Position numbers and translations under genes: made by a program. From positions 124,001 through 188,000 of the forward strand of contig CAJTYG010000003.1 in assembly GCA_910584155.1 (NCBI GenBank): 64,000 nucleotides of DNA, given 5' to 3'. This stretch comes from an uncultured Christensenella sp. (lineage in GTDB: Bacteria; Bacillota; Clostridia; Christensenellales; CAG-917). Below are positions 44,580 through 52,001 of this stretch, one piece after another (the stretch's first letter is position 1; the number at the start of each line of letters is the position of its first letter). The notes beneath the pieces are model-generated. The model saw nothing but the letters and a program-made list of their open reading frames with translations, was not told the DNA's origin and did no database searches.

Positions 44580-44730
44580 CGTCATTGCGAGGCTATGCCG
44601 AAGCAATCCAGAACGTCCGTTATTACGAGGTGTGAAGCAATAACGAATGATTATGTGCTTTCTATTCCTTATTATGGCTCCCCTTAGTAAGGGGAGCTCC
44701 GCAAAGTGTAAGCGGAGCGGTGAGGGGATT
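44580..44730. repeat. dispersed intergenic repeat cluster
   Basis: Two tandem, diverged versions of a CGTCATTGCGAGG-type element are followed by a double hairpin element rich in CTCC/GGAG. Such elements are common in Bacillota intergenic regions; none encodes protein. Confidence 0.6.
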
Positions 44731-45143
44731 GTACACCAAACAAGATAAAACAAGCGAATGTAAATTGAGCGAGATATTCTACAGCCATTTACGGGAAATT
44801 TTGTAGCGCAGTTTTAACTTGTGCGGTAGTAGCGAGAAAATCAAGTTAAAGCAACAAGCCTGTCCGAATGTAGGACAGGTTTGCGCTAAATACGCCGATT
44901 TTCAAGCGGTGAGGGGATAGTCCGCCTTGCACTTATTTATAATATATATTAAAGGTATCAAAATTTAAAAACATTATTGCATACGTGGTAGCATTGTGCT
45001 ATACTTTTATACACATTCGCTATGGCTTAAGCCGTTACGTTTGTTTTAGGGGAGAGTTTTGATATGCAGCTTGCATTGATTTGATTTCCTTTGAGTAAAT
45101 GTATATAGCAGTTGTGCACGTGCAACGGGCTTGCGGGGTAGAT

Positions 45144-45467
45144 ATGGACAAAATCGAACGCAAATATGTAGATTGGACAAAAACAGGCAAAAATCTGTAT
45201 CTTTTGAGAAACGACAACTTAAATCTCAGAAGATACGTATGCTTTGTGCTCAATTTGCACAAGGGCAACTGCGACGGCGATTGCATAAACTGCCGATACG
45301 AGATGGACAACAGCATAAGCCGCAAGGAGCTTGCCGACGTTTTGGGCACGAGCGACAGCGTTATCGCCAACTGGGAAAAGGGCAAAACTCCCGTCGGCAT
45401 AGAGGATCTGTTGCTTTATTGCGACATATGCGGAATAGGTTTAAACGACATATTAGTTTTTGAATAA
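45144..45467 (+). CDS. XRE-type HTH protein with Cys cluster
   Basis: A 107-residue protein from ATG 45144. An N-terminal helix-rich segment (WTKTGKNLYLLRNDNLNLRRYVCFVLNLHKGNC) leads to a Cys cluster CDGDCINC and a helix-turn-helix (SRKELADVLGTSDSVIANWEKGKTPVGIEDLLLYCDICGIGLNDIL). The interrupted HTH with cysteines suggests metal binding. The ribosome site is weak (GGGG). It starts the group formed with the AAA+ and YbjN-like genes (18-bp gap to the next gene). Confidence 0.7.
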   Translation: MDKIERKYVDWTKTGKNLYLLRNDNLNLRRYVCFVLNLHKGNCDGDCINCRYEMDNSISRKELADVLGTSDSVIANWEKGKTPVGIEDLLLYCDICGIGLNDILVFE

Positions 45468-45485
45468 AGGTTTAAGGGGACACAG

Positions 45486-47543
45486 ATGATGAAAAAACTT
45501 TTGATAGAATTTGAAGCCGATTGGGTGCTTTCGCACAGAGAGGACGACTGTTTGCCTGTAGACGCAATTTGCAAGGCGCTCGAGGGTATGACCGAAATCA
45601 AGGTCGAGGGCAATTCGCTCACGGATATTTTTGTCGTTTTTGACGAGCAGACCGTTCAAGCGGATGAGCTGCAAAAAAAGATAAAGGAAGTTATTGCAAG
45701 CAAATTTCCGCAGGACGACCTGAACAGCGTTTTCAGATTTAAGCTTGTAAGCGAACAGGCGGGCGGCGAAAAGGACGTGCAGGACGAGCCCGAAAAAGGC
45801 GATAGCGAAGCAGAGCAAGCCGAGGATGAGGAAATAGCCCAAAAACGTGCTAAGGCAAGAGAACTTGCTTCGTCTCTGAAAGAAGAGCTTAACGGCGGCA
45901 ATAAATTGCAGGATATCGCAGATAAGATAGACGGGCTTGTCGGCGCACAGGCGTTTAAGGACCTTGCAAACGAACTCGTATTGATATCGCCCGAGACAAA
46001 AAAGAGAAAGCTCGGCGACCTGTTTGCCTATCAAAGCTATCTGTTTGCCATAGGCGACGGCTGCGGCTTTACGACATATTTGGAACTGCTTGCACAGCTT
46101 TTAAGCGCAACGGGCATGCAGAAGATGAGACAGAAATTTTCCGTAATCGAGGAAAAGCTTCCAAATGCGTCGGACGGACCCAATGCGTTCAATTCGATTT
46201 ACAGTATGCTGCAGGTCGGCAGTCCCGAGGCGATGAAGGTGCTCGGACTCGATATAAGCGAGTGGATGAGCAATTTAAACAGCCCTGTGCTCAGAAACTT
46301 TTTGCGTGAAGCGGAAAAAAGCTCGGACGGCTTCATAATCGTTTTCAGAGTGCCGTTTGTGGACAAGGAAGTGCTTGCAAAGGTCGAGGGCGCTTTAAAC
46401 GATATACTTTGCATAAGGACGTTGGAATTTCCGCCGATGTCTGAGGATGAGATAAAGAGCTGCGCAAAGAGCGAGCTGCAAAAATACGGCTACAAGGTGT
46501 CCGCACCTGCTTGGGGATACTTTTTAAAGCGCATAGCGGAGGAAAAGAGCGACGGCAGATTTTACGGCTTCAACACAGTCAAAAAGGTCATTGTCGAGAT
46601 GCTTTACAAAAAGCTTTTGCACAATGCGTCAAAGCAGATATCGAGCGACGTCATAGGCAAAAAGGATACGATGTGCCTCTGCCGTGCGGAAAGCGACAGC
46701 GAGCTTAGCGGCTATGAGATGCTCAACAAGCTTGTGGGCAATGAAAACATCAAAAAGAGCATTGAGGAAATCATCGCTCAGATAGAGTTTTCCATGCAAA
46801 ACGATTCAAAGGACCGTCCCTGCATACATATGCGCTTCGAGGGCAACCCCGGCACGGGCAAAACGACGGTCGCCCGCATAATCGGCAAGATATTAAAGGA
46901 AAAGGGTATTTTGCGAAACGGCAACTTCTACGAGTATGGCGGCAGAGATTTTTGCGGCAGATACGTCGGCGAGACTGCGCCCAAAACCTCAAGCATCTGC
47001 CGTGACGCATACGGCTCGGTGCTGTTTATAGACGAGGCATATTCGCTGTACCGATCAGATTCCTCAGATAGGGACTACGGCAGAGAGGCGTTGGATACGC
47101 TCATTGCCGAAATGGAAAACCACCGCAACGACCTTGTGGTCATTATGGCGGGCTACAAGGACGATATGAACGTGCTTATGAAGGGCAATCTGGGGCTTGC
47201 AAGCAGAATGCCTTATATCATAGAATTTCCAAACTTTACGAGGGAACAGCTTTACGAAATATTTGTGTCTATGGTCAAAGACAAATTCAAATATGAAGAA
47301 AAACTCTTTGAAGAGGCGCATAAGTATTTCTTGGGGCTCACCGACGATATTTTAAATGCAAAGGAATTCAGCAACGCAAGGTTTGTCCGCAATCTATTTG
47401 AACGCACGTGGGCAAAGGCGTCGCTGAGATGTCAGCTCGATAAGCAAAAAACCGTCGTGCTCACCGCAAGCGATTTTGAAAGAGCAAGCAAGGAAAAGGA
47501 GTTTAAAACTATAATACCAAAAAAAGCCCGCATAGGTTTTTAA
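45486..47543 (+). CDS. SpoVK/CbbX-like AAA+ ATPase with degenerate second AAA half
   Basis: A 685-residue protein. The C-terminal AAA+ module is complete: Walker A GNPGTGKT at 453-460, pore-loop region FCGRYVGETAPKT, Walker B FIDEAYSLY with Asp516/Glu517, sensor 1 LVVIMAGYKDDM, arginine-finger region LASRMPY and sensor 2 NARFVRNLFE. Ahead of it, residues about 275-385 look like the second half of another AAA module (FIIVFRVPF, LEFPPMSEDEIKSCAK, YGFNTVKKVIVEMLYKKLL) without Walker motifs. The N-terminal 100 residues are a separate domain followed by an acidic linker. CbbX/SpoVK relatives remodel protein complexes; the target here is unknown. Confidence 0.85.
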   Translation: MMKKLLIEFEADWVLSHREDDCLPVDAICKALEGMTEIKVEGNSLTDIFVVFDEQTVQADELQKKIKEVIASKFPQDDLNSVFRFKLVSEQAGGEKDVQDEPEKGDSEAEQAEDEEIAQKRAKARELASSLKEELNGGNKLQDIADKIDGLVGAQAFKDLANELVLISPETKKRKLGDLFAYQSYLFAIGDGCGFTTYLELLAQLLSATGMQKMRQKFSVIEEKLPNASDGPNAFNSIYSMLQVGSPEAMKVLGLDISEWMSNLNSPVLRNFLREAEKSSDGFIIVFRVPFVDKEVLAKVEGALNDILCIRTLEFPPMSEDEIKSCAKSELQKYGYKVSAPAWGYFLKRIAEEKSDGRFYGFNTVKKVIVEMLYKKLLHNASKQISSDVIGKKDTMCLCRAESDSELSGYEMLNKLVGNENIKKSIEEIIAQIEFSMQNDSKDRPCIHMRFEGNPGTGKTTVARIIGKILKEKGILRNGNFYEYGGRDFCGRYVGETAPKTSSICRDAYGSVLFIDEAYSLYRSDSSDRDYGREALDTLIAEMENHRNDLVVIMAGYKDDMNVLMKGNLGLASRMPYIIEFPNFTREQLYEIFVSMVKDKFKYEEKLFEEAHKYFLGLTDDILNAKEFSNARFVRNLFERTWAKASLRCQLDKQKTVVLTASDFERASKEKEFKTIIPKKARIGF

Positions 47544-47570
47544 TAAACAATAATTTTCGGAGGAAAAATT

Positions 47571-48047
47571 ATGGCAAATGATGCAAACTTGAAACAAGCC
47601 CGCAACGCATTCAACGCTCTTTGCGCAATGCTTGACGAAAACGATTGGCACTATGACCTCGACGAGGAAAAATTGACTATAGAGTGCTCTGCAAGGGGGG
47701 ACGACCTTCCTATGGACGTCACGATAAACGTCGATGCAGAAAGACAGCTCGTGCTTTTGATCTCGCATATGCCTTACGACATTCCCGAGGAAAAGCGCAC
47801 TGCGCTTGCAATAGCTGTCACGCTTGCAAACAACGCAATAGTGGACGGCAGCTTTGACTATGACGTGCTTGACGGCAACATTCTGTTCAGGCTTACGTCA
47901 AGCTTCCGCAACAGCATAGTCAGCAAGGAAATGTTCAAATATATGCTTTACGTTTCCTGCACGACCATCGACGAGTACAATGACAAATTCCTCTTTGTCG
48001 CAAAAAAGGATATGTCGCTTGACGAAATCATCGAATTTATGAAATAA
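47571..48047 (+). CDS. YbjN-like domain protein, copy 1
   Basis: A 158-residue single-domain protein with GGAGG before ATG 47571. Its alpha/beta pattern (NAFNALCAMLDENDWHYD; LTIECSARGDDLPMDVTINVDAERQLVLLISHMPYDIPEEKRTALAIAVTLANNAIVDGSFDYD; ILFRLTSSFRNSIVSKEMFKYML) fits the YbjN / secretion-chaperone-like fold, whose members often bind partner proteins. It follows the AAA+ gene by 27 bp and is paralogous to the next gene. Confidence 0.75.
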   Translation: MANDANLKQARNAFNALCAMLDENDWHYDLDEEKLTIECSARGDDLPMDVTINVDAERQLVLLISHMPYDIPEEKRTALAIAVTLANNAIVDGSFDYDVLDGNILFRLTSSFRNSIVSKEMFKYMLYVSCTTIDEYNDKFLFVAKKDMSLDEIIEFMK

Positions 48048-48058
48048 GGGAGGACATT

Positions 48059-48532
48059 ATGGCAAACGAAAAACAGTTAAAAGATGCAAAAAAGGTTTAT
48101 GATACGCTTTGCGCAGCGCTTGACGCAAACGATTGGAAGTATAAAAAACACGACGACGATCTTGTCATCACGTTCCTCACAAGAGGCGATGATATCCCTA
48201 TGCAGTTTATCGTGGCGATAGACGCCGACAGACAGCTTGTGAGAATGCTCTCTCCGCTTCCCTTCAAATTTGTCGAAGAAAAGCGTGTAGAGGCGGCGGT
48301 AGCGCTTTGCCAGACCAACTACAGTCTTGTCGACGGCAGCTTCGAGCTTGACCTTAGCGACGGCGAGGTTTCGTTCAAATTGACGTCGAGCTTTAAGGAT
48401 TGCCTTATCTCTGCGGATCTGCTCAAGTTTATGGTTATGTATGCCTGCGTTGTGGTGGACAAATACAACGACAGCCTGCTTATGCTAAATACAGGCAAGC
48501 TTTCGCTTGACGAGTATTTTGAAAAGATTTAA
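48059..48532 (+). CDS. YbjN-like domain protein, copy 2
   Basis: A 157-residue paralog of the preceding protein with the same length and layout: KKVYDTLCAALDANDWKYKKHDDDLVITFLTRGDDIPMQFIVAIDADRQLVRML, EEKRVEAAVALCQTNYSLVDGSFELD, VSFKLTSSFKDCLISADLLKFMV. GGAGG lies before ATG 48059, 11 bp after the previous stop. The two probably form a heterodimer or alternative adaptors for the AAA+ protein; this is inference. Confidence 0.75.
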   Translation: MANEKQLKDAKKVYDTLCAALDANDWKYKKHDDDLVITFLTRGDDIPMQFIVAIDADRQLVRMLSPLPFKFVEEKRVEAAVALCQTNYSLVDGSFELDLSDGEVSFKLTSSFKDCLISADLLKFMVMYACVVVDKYNDSLLMLNTGKLSLDEYFEKI

Positions 48533-48547
48533 TAAGCTTCAAACACA

Positions 48548-50221
48548 TTAAAAGCAGCGGACAAATGTCCGCTGCTTTTTCATATACAAATGTTTTTCAA
48601 TGCAAATTTGACGTTTAAAGTGCCGTTTCCGCCATTTTCGTGTCGTTTTGTTTGATAGAACGCTCTTTGACTTACGCACGAAATTGAAAGTGGAGGACTC
48701 GGGCAATCCTGGAAATTCTATTTTATAATAGATAACTATGTGATCGCTTGATACATCAATGTGGTCAATAAAAGTGTTTATAAGCATTTTAGTGGCTTCA
48801 AACGAGTTGGACGAGGCGCTATCGCTGTATTTGGCGATAGCGTTTTTTATTAAATCAAAAGACGTGTCTGCAGGCGGAGCTTGCATCTTTGACCGCTCCA
48901 ATGTAAGCACATTCATTGTCTCGTTGAGCTCACGTAGTTTAGCGGTATAGGTACTCTTATCAATAGAGCCCTCGAGATAAACATCAAGCAAGCGTTGTTG
49001 CTTGGATGCAATAGCACGTATTTGAGTATTAACATTTTTAATCGCTTCGGGCGTGCCGGGAGTAAACGCTTTCAGCCTTTCTTTTAGTGCAGTTGAAATG
49101 AATTCGATTGCGTCGGGTGAGAAAATATCTTGACGTATTGCTTGTCCCACAAACTCCTCAAAAGACTCCTTGGGCAACATTTTCAGCTTACAGACGGGAG
49201 GTTTTACATAGTTGGAATCTGTCCTATGCCAGTCGGCATGCTTTGTATCCTTTGAACAACGATACTTTGCAGCTTCGTACACTTGCACCTCTCCGTTTTT
49301 TTTAACGTATTTAGTTTTAGACCTAAACCCATAAAGATGACTTCCGCAATACTCACAAAATAAAACACCTGTGAGCAAATACTCATCCCCTTTATTTTTC
49401 GCTCTTGGTCCTCTTTGTCTTTCTACAAAAAGAGCATTTACACGCTCAAATAAATCTTTCGGAACAATCGGCTCGCAGGCATTATCTACGACAATAGGTG
49501 TCGGGTTTGCACGGCTTTCTTTTGCTCCCCAAATGTGCCGTCCGATATATAGGGGATTTTGAACAATTCTCGCAATGCTTTGTCCTGTAAATTCTTTTTG
49601 GTGACGGGTGAGAACATTCTGCGTCGTTACCCAGCGTGCAACGTCGGCGGCGGAAGCACCTGCATCAAGTCTCTTGTAAATTTCAAGAACGATGCGTGCC
49701 TCGTTTGCATTTGGGACATAGTGATTGTCTTTGTCAAGGTCAAAACCAAACGGAACGCAACCGCCAACGTGGCGACCCTCACGGGCTGCGATCTTTTGTC
49801 CTTTTAGAACCTCACGGGCAAGGTTGCGAGAATAATATTCATTGATAGTTTCAACAACGCCACGGAAGAGTAGGGACTCGGGAGAATTGTCGGCGATAAT
49901 GGGTTCTAAAACCGAAAACAGTTTTACACCTCTGTCTTCTAATATTTTGCCATAAATAGCCGAATCATATCGGTTACGTGCAAACCTATCGAGCTTATGA
50001 ACTACGATGCCCTCAATACTTCCTTGTTTAGTTTCATCTATCATATCAAGGAAACTCTCACGGTCATCGAGGGTGCCAGATTGAGCCTCATCAACATAAA
50101 ACCGCATAAGGTTATGCCCCTCGGTTTCACAGTATAGAGTGATTGCCTCTTTTTGAGCTTCGATAGAATAACCGTCACGTTGTCCCTCAGAAGAGTATCT
50201 ACAATATCCGACTACTCTCAT
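48548..50221 (-). CDS. large serine recombinase (phage/element integrase)
   Basis: A 557-residue integrase. The N-terminal resolvase domain has the nucleophile Ser10 in YCRYSSEGQRDGYSIEAQ, with the conserved HKLDRFARNRYDS region. The recombinase domain follows (GGCVPFGFDLDKDNHYVPNANEA, QSIARIVQNPLYIGRHIWG), then a zinc ribbon with CEYCGSHLYG and distal cysteines, then a C-terminal coiled coil. Such enzymes integrate phage DNA at short att sites. The last residues lie in the host terminator, so the stop codon is probably supplied by the chromosome. It overlaps the repressor stop by 4 bp. Confidence 0.93.
   Translation of the reverse strand: MRVVGYCRYSSEGQRDGYSIEAQKEAITLYCETEGHNLMRFYVDEAQSGTLDDRESFLDMIDETKQGSIEGIVVHKLDRFARNRYDSAIYGKILEDRGVKLFSVLEPIIADNSPESLLFRGVVETINEYYSRNLAREVLKGQKIAAREGRHVGGCVPFGFDLDKDNHYVPNANEARIVLEIYKRLDAGASAADVARWVTTQNVLTRHQKEFTGQSIARIVQNPLYIGRHIWGAKESRANPTPIVVDNACEPIVPKDLFERVNALFVERQRGPRAKNKGDEYLLTGVLFCEYCGSHLYGFRSKTKYVKKNGEVQVYEAAKYRCSKDTKHADWHRTDSNYVKPPVCKLKMLPKESFEEFVGQAIRQDIFSPDAIEFISTALKERLKAFTPGTPEAIKNVNTQIRAIASKQQRLLDVYLEGSIDKSTYTAKLRELNETMNVLTLERSKMQAPPADTSFDLIKNAIAKYSDSASSNSFEATKMLINTFIDHIDVSSDHIVIYYKIEFPGLPESSTFNFVRKSKSVLSNKTTRKWRKRHFKRQICIEKHLYMKKQRTFVRCF
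48551..48582 (+). terminator. terminator of the AAA+/YbjN operon, shared with the recombinase 3' end
   Basis: Stem AAAGCAGCGGAC (48551-48562) with GTCCGCTGCTTT, followed by T residues. The last codons of the leftward recombinase gene run through this hairpin. Confidence 0.8.
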
Positions 50222-50652
50222 TGGTCGCCCCTCCGCTTGTTTTTATCTGTAAAAATCTCGTCGCCAGCGAGAGATGAAACAAATTCGTAAATTCGAGTAA
50301 GACTGTCTATATTTTTTATATAGCGAAGATTGTCCATAATCCCAATTTTTAGTGTCATATCAGCAGAGGTACTATATCCACCACGCACATTCCCGTCGTC
50401 TTCCACAGTGAATTCACGAAATCCACGCTTACATGAGTCAACAAAGGTATTTAGCATTTCCTCTGCAGTTGCACCGAGCAAATAATCTACAGTAACGCCG
50501 AAATACTCAGCGATTGCGATTGCTTGAGGTGTGCTCATTTTTTGCTCACCTCTTTCTATTTTTGATATTTTAGTGTGTGAGCATCCAACAGAGTCTGCAA
50601 GCTGACGTGCAGATATGCCTTTATTTGTGCGTAATTCTTTTAATCTGTTCAT
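50218..50652 (-). CDS. CI-like XRE-family repressor
   Basis: A 144-residue protein from ATG (complement 50650-50652, GGAGG upstream). The N-terminal helix-turn-helix reads RLKELRTNKGISARQLADSVGCSHTKISKIERGEQKMSTPQAIAIAEYFGVTVDYLLG. The C-terminal half lacks a recognisable self-cleavage site. It sits between the integrase and the rightward early genes; divergent promoters and repeated GTGCCCA words upstream indicate it is the lysogeny repressor of this element. Confidence 0.88.
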   Translation of the reverse strand: MNRLKELRTNKGISARQLADSVGCSHTKISKIERGEQKMSTPQAIAIAEYFGVTVDYLLGATAEEMLNTFVDSCKRGFREFTVEDDGNVRGGYSTSADMTLKIGIMDNLRYIKNIDSLTRIYEFVSSLAGDEIFTDKNKRRGDQ

Positions 50653-50674
50653 AAATGCCTCCAATTTAATAAAC

Positions 50675-50811
50675 AGCATACATAAAATGTGCCCATTTGT
50701 AAAGTTTTTGCAACTAATATGTAAAAAATGGTTGACATTGTGCCCAAACGGTGCCAAAATAAGCGTGCAAACACATGGTAGAATTTTTTTTTAACCCTAC
50801 CGTGCCCAAAT
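50675..50811. promoter_or_regulatory. divergent early promoter and operator region
   Basis: Leftward: TTTACA (complement 50698-50703), 17 bp, TATGCT (complement 50675-50680). Rightward: TTGACA 50732-50737, 17 bp, CAAAAT 50755-50760. Word GTGCCCA occurs at 50689, 50740 and 50802, with a GTGCCAA variant at 50751; two of these lie within the rightward promoter, one within the leftward spacer. A GGTAG/CTACC inverted pair lies at 50777-50801. This fits a CI/Cro-type switch with several operators. Confidence 0.7.
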
Positions 50812-50844
50812 AGTTCCACGTGAAACATAAACGGAGGTATCAGA

Positions 50845-51093
50845 ATGTTCACAGTACAAAAAGCAATCAGCGAAGCAGTAAAGGTTTTTATGAAAGCCAA
50901 AATTGGAAAACTTAGCGCAGTTAAACTCTTGGAGGGAAGTGGCAACGGCAACGTATGGGAAGATTTAACAATCCGAATAGAATATTCGATTGACGGCGAC
51001 TACACTCAAAGCGACAACGAATGGTTCGTTGTAAACGTATACAGAGGAGAAGATGGGAATATAAAAGCCGAGCGAGTAATTGGTGTTTGGTAA
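50845..51093 (+). CDS. phage protein, unknown (82 aa)
   Basis: First rightward gene after the switch, with GGAGGT before ATG 50845. An N-terminal helix (VQKAISEAVKVFMKAKIGKLSAVKLLEG) is followed by beta strands (DLTIRIEYSIDGDY, EWFVVNVYRG). By position it could be a Cro- or excisionase-like early protein, but no HTH is visible. Unrecognised. Confidence 0.6.
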   Translation: MFTVQKAISEAVKVFMKAKIGKLSAVKLLEGSGNGNVWEDLTIRIEYSIDGDYTQSDNEWFVVNVYRGEDGNIKAERVIGVW

Positions 51094-51105
51094 GGAGGTA
51101 CAGAC

Positions 51106-51423
51106 ATGGAACAGAAAAAGTATATTGCAGGGACTCATTTAGAGCAGAACAAATATATAGAACTTAAAAACTTTGGGAAATTGTTAACAGAAAACGACGC
51201 TAAAGCAGTCATCAACCGAGAATTTGGTTTTGAGTTTTCCCGAATTGAAATTGTAGAACAGCTTGCGACGTATTTCGTAGATAACAATCACTGCTTACAA
51301 AAACAAGACGTATATACTCGCAAGCCTGTATATGGTTCATCGGACTATAACTACATTAGATTTAACTGCGCTGGCTGGTATTGGGAGATGATAAACGGAG
51401 AGTTATATGCTTATGAATGCTAA
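51106..51423 (+). CDS. phage protein, unknown (105 aa)
   Basis: AAGGAGG before ATG 51106. Mixed alpha/beta, with ENDAKAVINREFGFEFSRIEIVEQLATYFV and an aromatic C terminus (NYIRFNCAGWYWEMINGELYAYEC). It overlaps a possible upstream start (51407) of the next gene. No family recognised. Confidence 0.6.
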   Translation: MEQKKYIAGTHLEQNKYIELKNFGKLLTENDAKAVINREFGFEFSRIEIVEQLATYFVDNNHCLQKQDVYTRKPVYGSSDYNYIRFNCAGWYWEMINGELYAYEC

Positions 51424-51496
51424 AGTCGAAACGTCCGAACGGGCGTCGGCGAGAGATAGCCTACTCGCCCTGATGAGACAGGCTACGGAGGTAATT

Positions 51497-51757
51497 ATGG
51501 ATCAAAGAGAAAAAAATAACATTCTCGCAAAGATTTGCGGACGAGCATCAAAAGCAGGAATTGCGCAGGGCAGTATGATGACCAATATGATGGACATGCA
51601 GCTTGCCGCTGACCATTTTAATATGCGATTAGAAGAATGGCTCGCAGCGGATGACTTCAACTTTGCTCACGACTATATCGGCATTCAAAACCATATAGAC
51701 CGTATAAACAAAACATTTGATAACAGATTTTTGCCGAGATTTGCAGGCAATTGTTAA
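51497..51757 (+). CDS. phage protein, DUF6874-like
   Basis: The better start is ATG 51497, with ACGGAGGT upstream, giving 86 residues; starts at 51407/51413 would add about 30 without a good site. The helical sequence (NNILAKICGRASKAGIAQGSMMTNMMDMQLAADHFNMRLEEWLAADDFNFAHDYIGIQNHIDRI) with DDFNFAHDYIGIQNHI resembles a small phage family I associate with DUF6874; treat as tentative. Confidence 0.6.
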   Translation: MDQREKNNILAKICGRASKAGIAQGSMMTNMMDMQLAADHFNMRLEEWLAADDFNFAHDYIGIQNHIDRINKTFDNRFLPRFAGNC

Positions 51758-51768
51758 AGGAGGAATTT

Positions 51769-51948
51769 ATGAACAAAGAGCGCAGAAAAAGACTCAGTGA
51801 AGTAATGAATCAGCTGAATGATGTCATGAGTGAAATTGATGACATCCGAAACGAGGAAGAGGAATCCTATGACAATCTTCCCGAGGGATTTCAAAACGGA
51901 GAGAGAGGGGAACGTATGCAGGAGGCTATCGACTCCTCGATGAAGTAA
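51769..51948 (+). CDS. small phage protein, apparently frameshifted near its C terminus
   Basis: Read as 59 residues with AAGGAGG before ATG 51769. Text such as EEEESYDNLPEGFQNGERGERMQEAIDS matches the small acidic phage/plasmid family that usually continues with NLEEA-type repeats. After the premature stop at 51946-51948, another frame continues LDEVNSNIEDVISSIEEVINS and stops at 51999-52001, overlapping the next start as TAATG. A missing base near 51928-51936 explains it. Confidence 0.65.
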   Translation: MNKERRKRLSEVMNQLNDVMSEIDDIRNEEEESYDNLPEGFQNGERGERMQEAIDSSMK

Positions 51949-52001
51949 ACAGCAACATAGAAGATGTTATAAGCAGTATTGAGGAGGTGATAAATTCATA
52001 A
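51934..52001 (+). pseudogene. displaced C-terminal part of the small phage protein
   Basis: This is the remaining frame of the preceding gene (from about 51934), carrying the family-typical acidic coiled region and the overlap with the sigma-like gene. It has no start codon of its own. Confidence 0.55.

Larger units (their letters stand above)
44304..45143. other. repeat-rich intergenic region
   Basis: About 840 bp without a credible gene. It contains the second copy of the 35-bp palindrome (44516-44550), two successive related elements of the CGTCATTGCGAGG...AAGCAATCC type (44580-44611 and 44618-44645), a CTCCCCTT/AAGGGGAG plus CTCCGC/GCGGAG double hairpin element (44676-44730), a CCTGTCC/GGACAGG hairpin (44859-44879) and a second AGCGGTGAGGGGAT word at 44905-44918. 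A promoter, TTGCAT 44977-44982, 17 bp, TATACT 45000-45005, serves the HTH gene. Confidence 0.6.

Noticed and set aside
44451..44753. Open frame of 100 codons on the minus strand
   Set aside because: Lies entirely within dispersed intergenic repeats.
45064..45084. Six-codon leader peptide with AGGGGAGAG site upstream of the HTH gene
   Set aside because: Too short to support without conservation; no attenuator seen after it.
51928..51948. Programmed -1 frameshift in the small phage gene
   Set aside because: No slippery heptamer or downstream stimulatory structure evident; a single-base loss is simpler.
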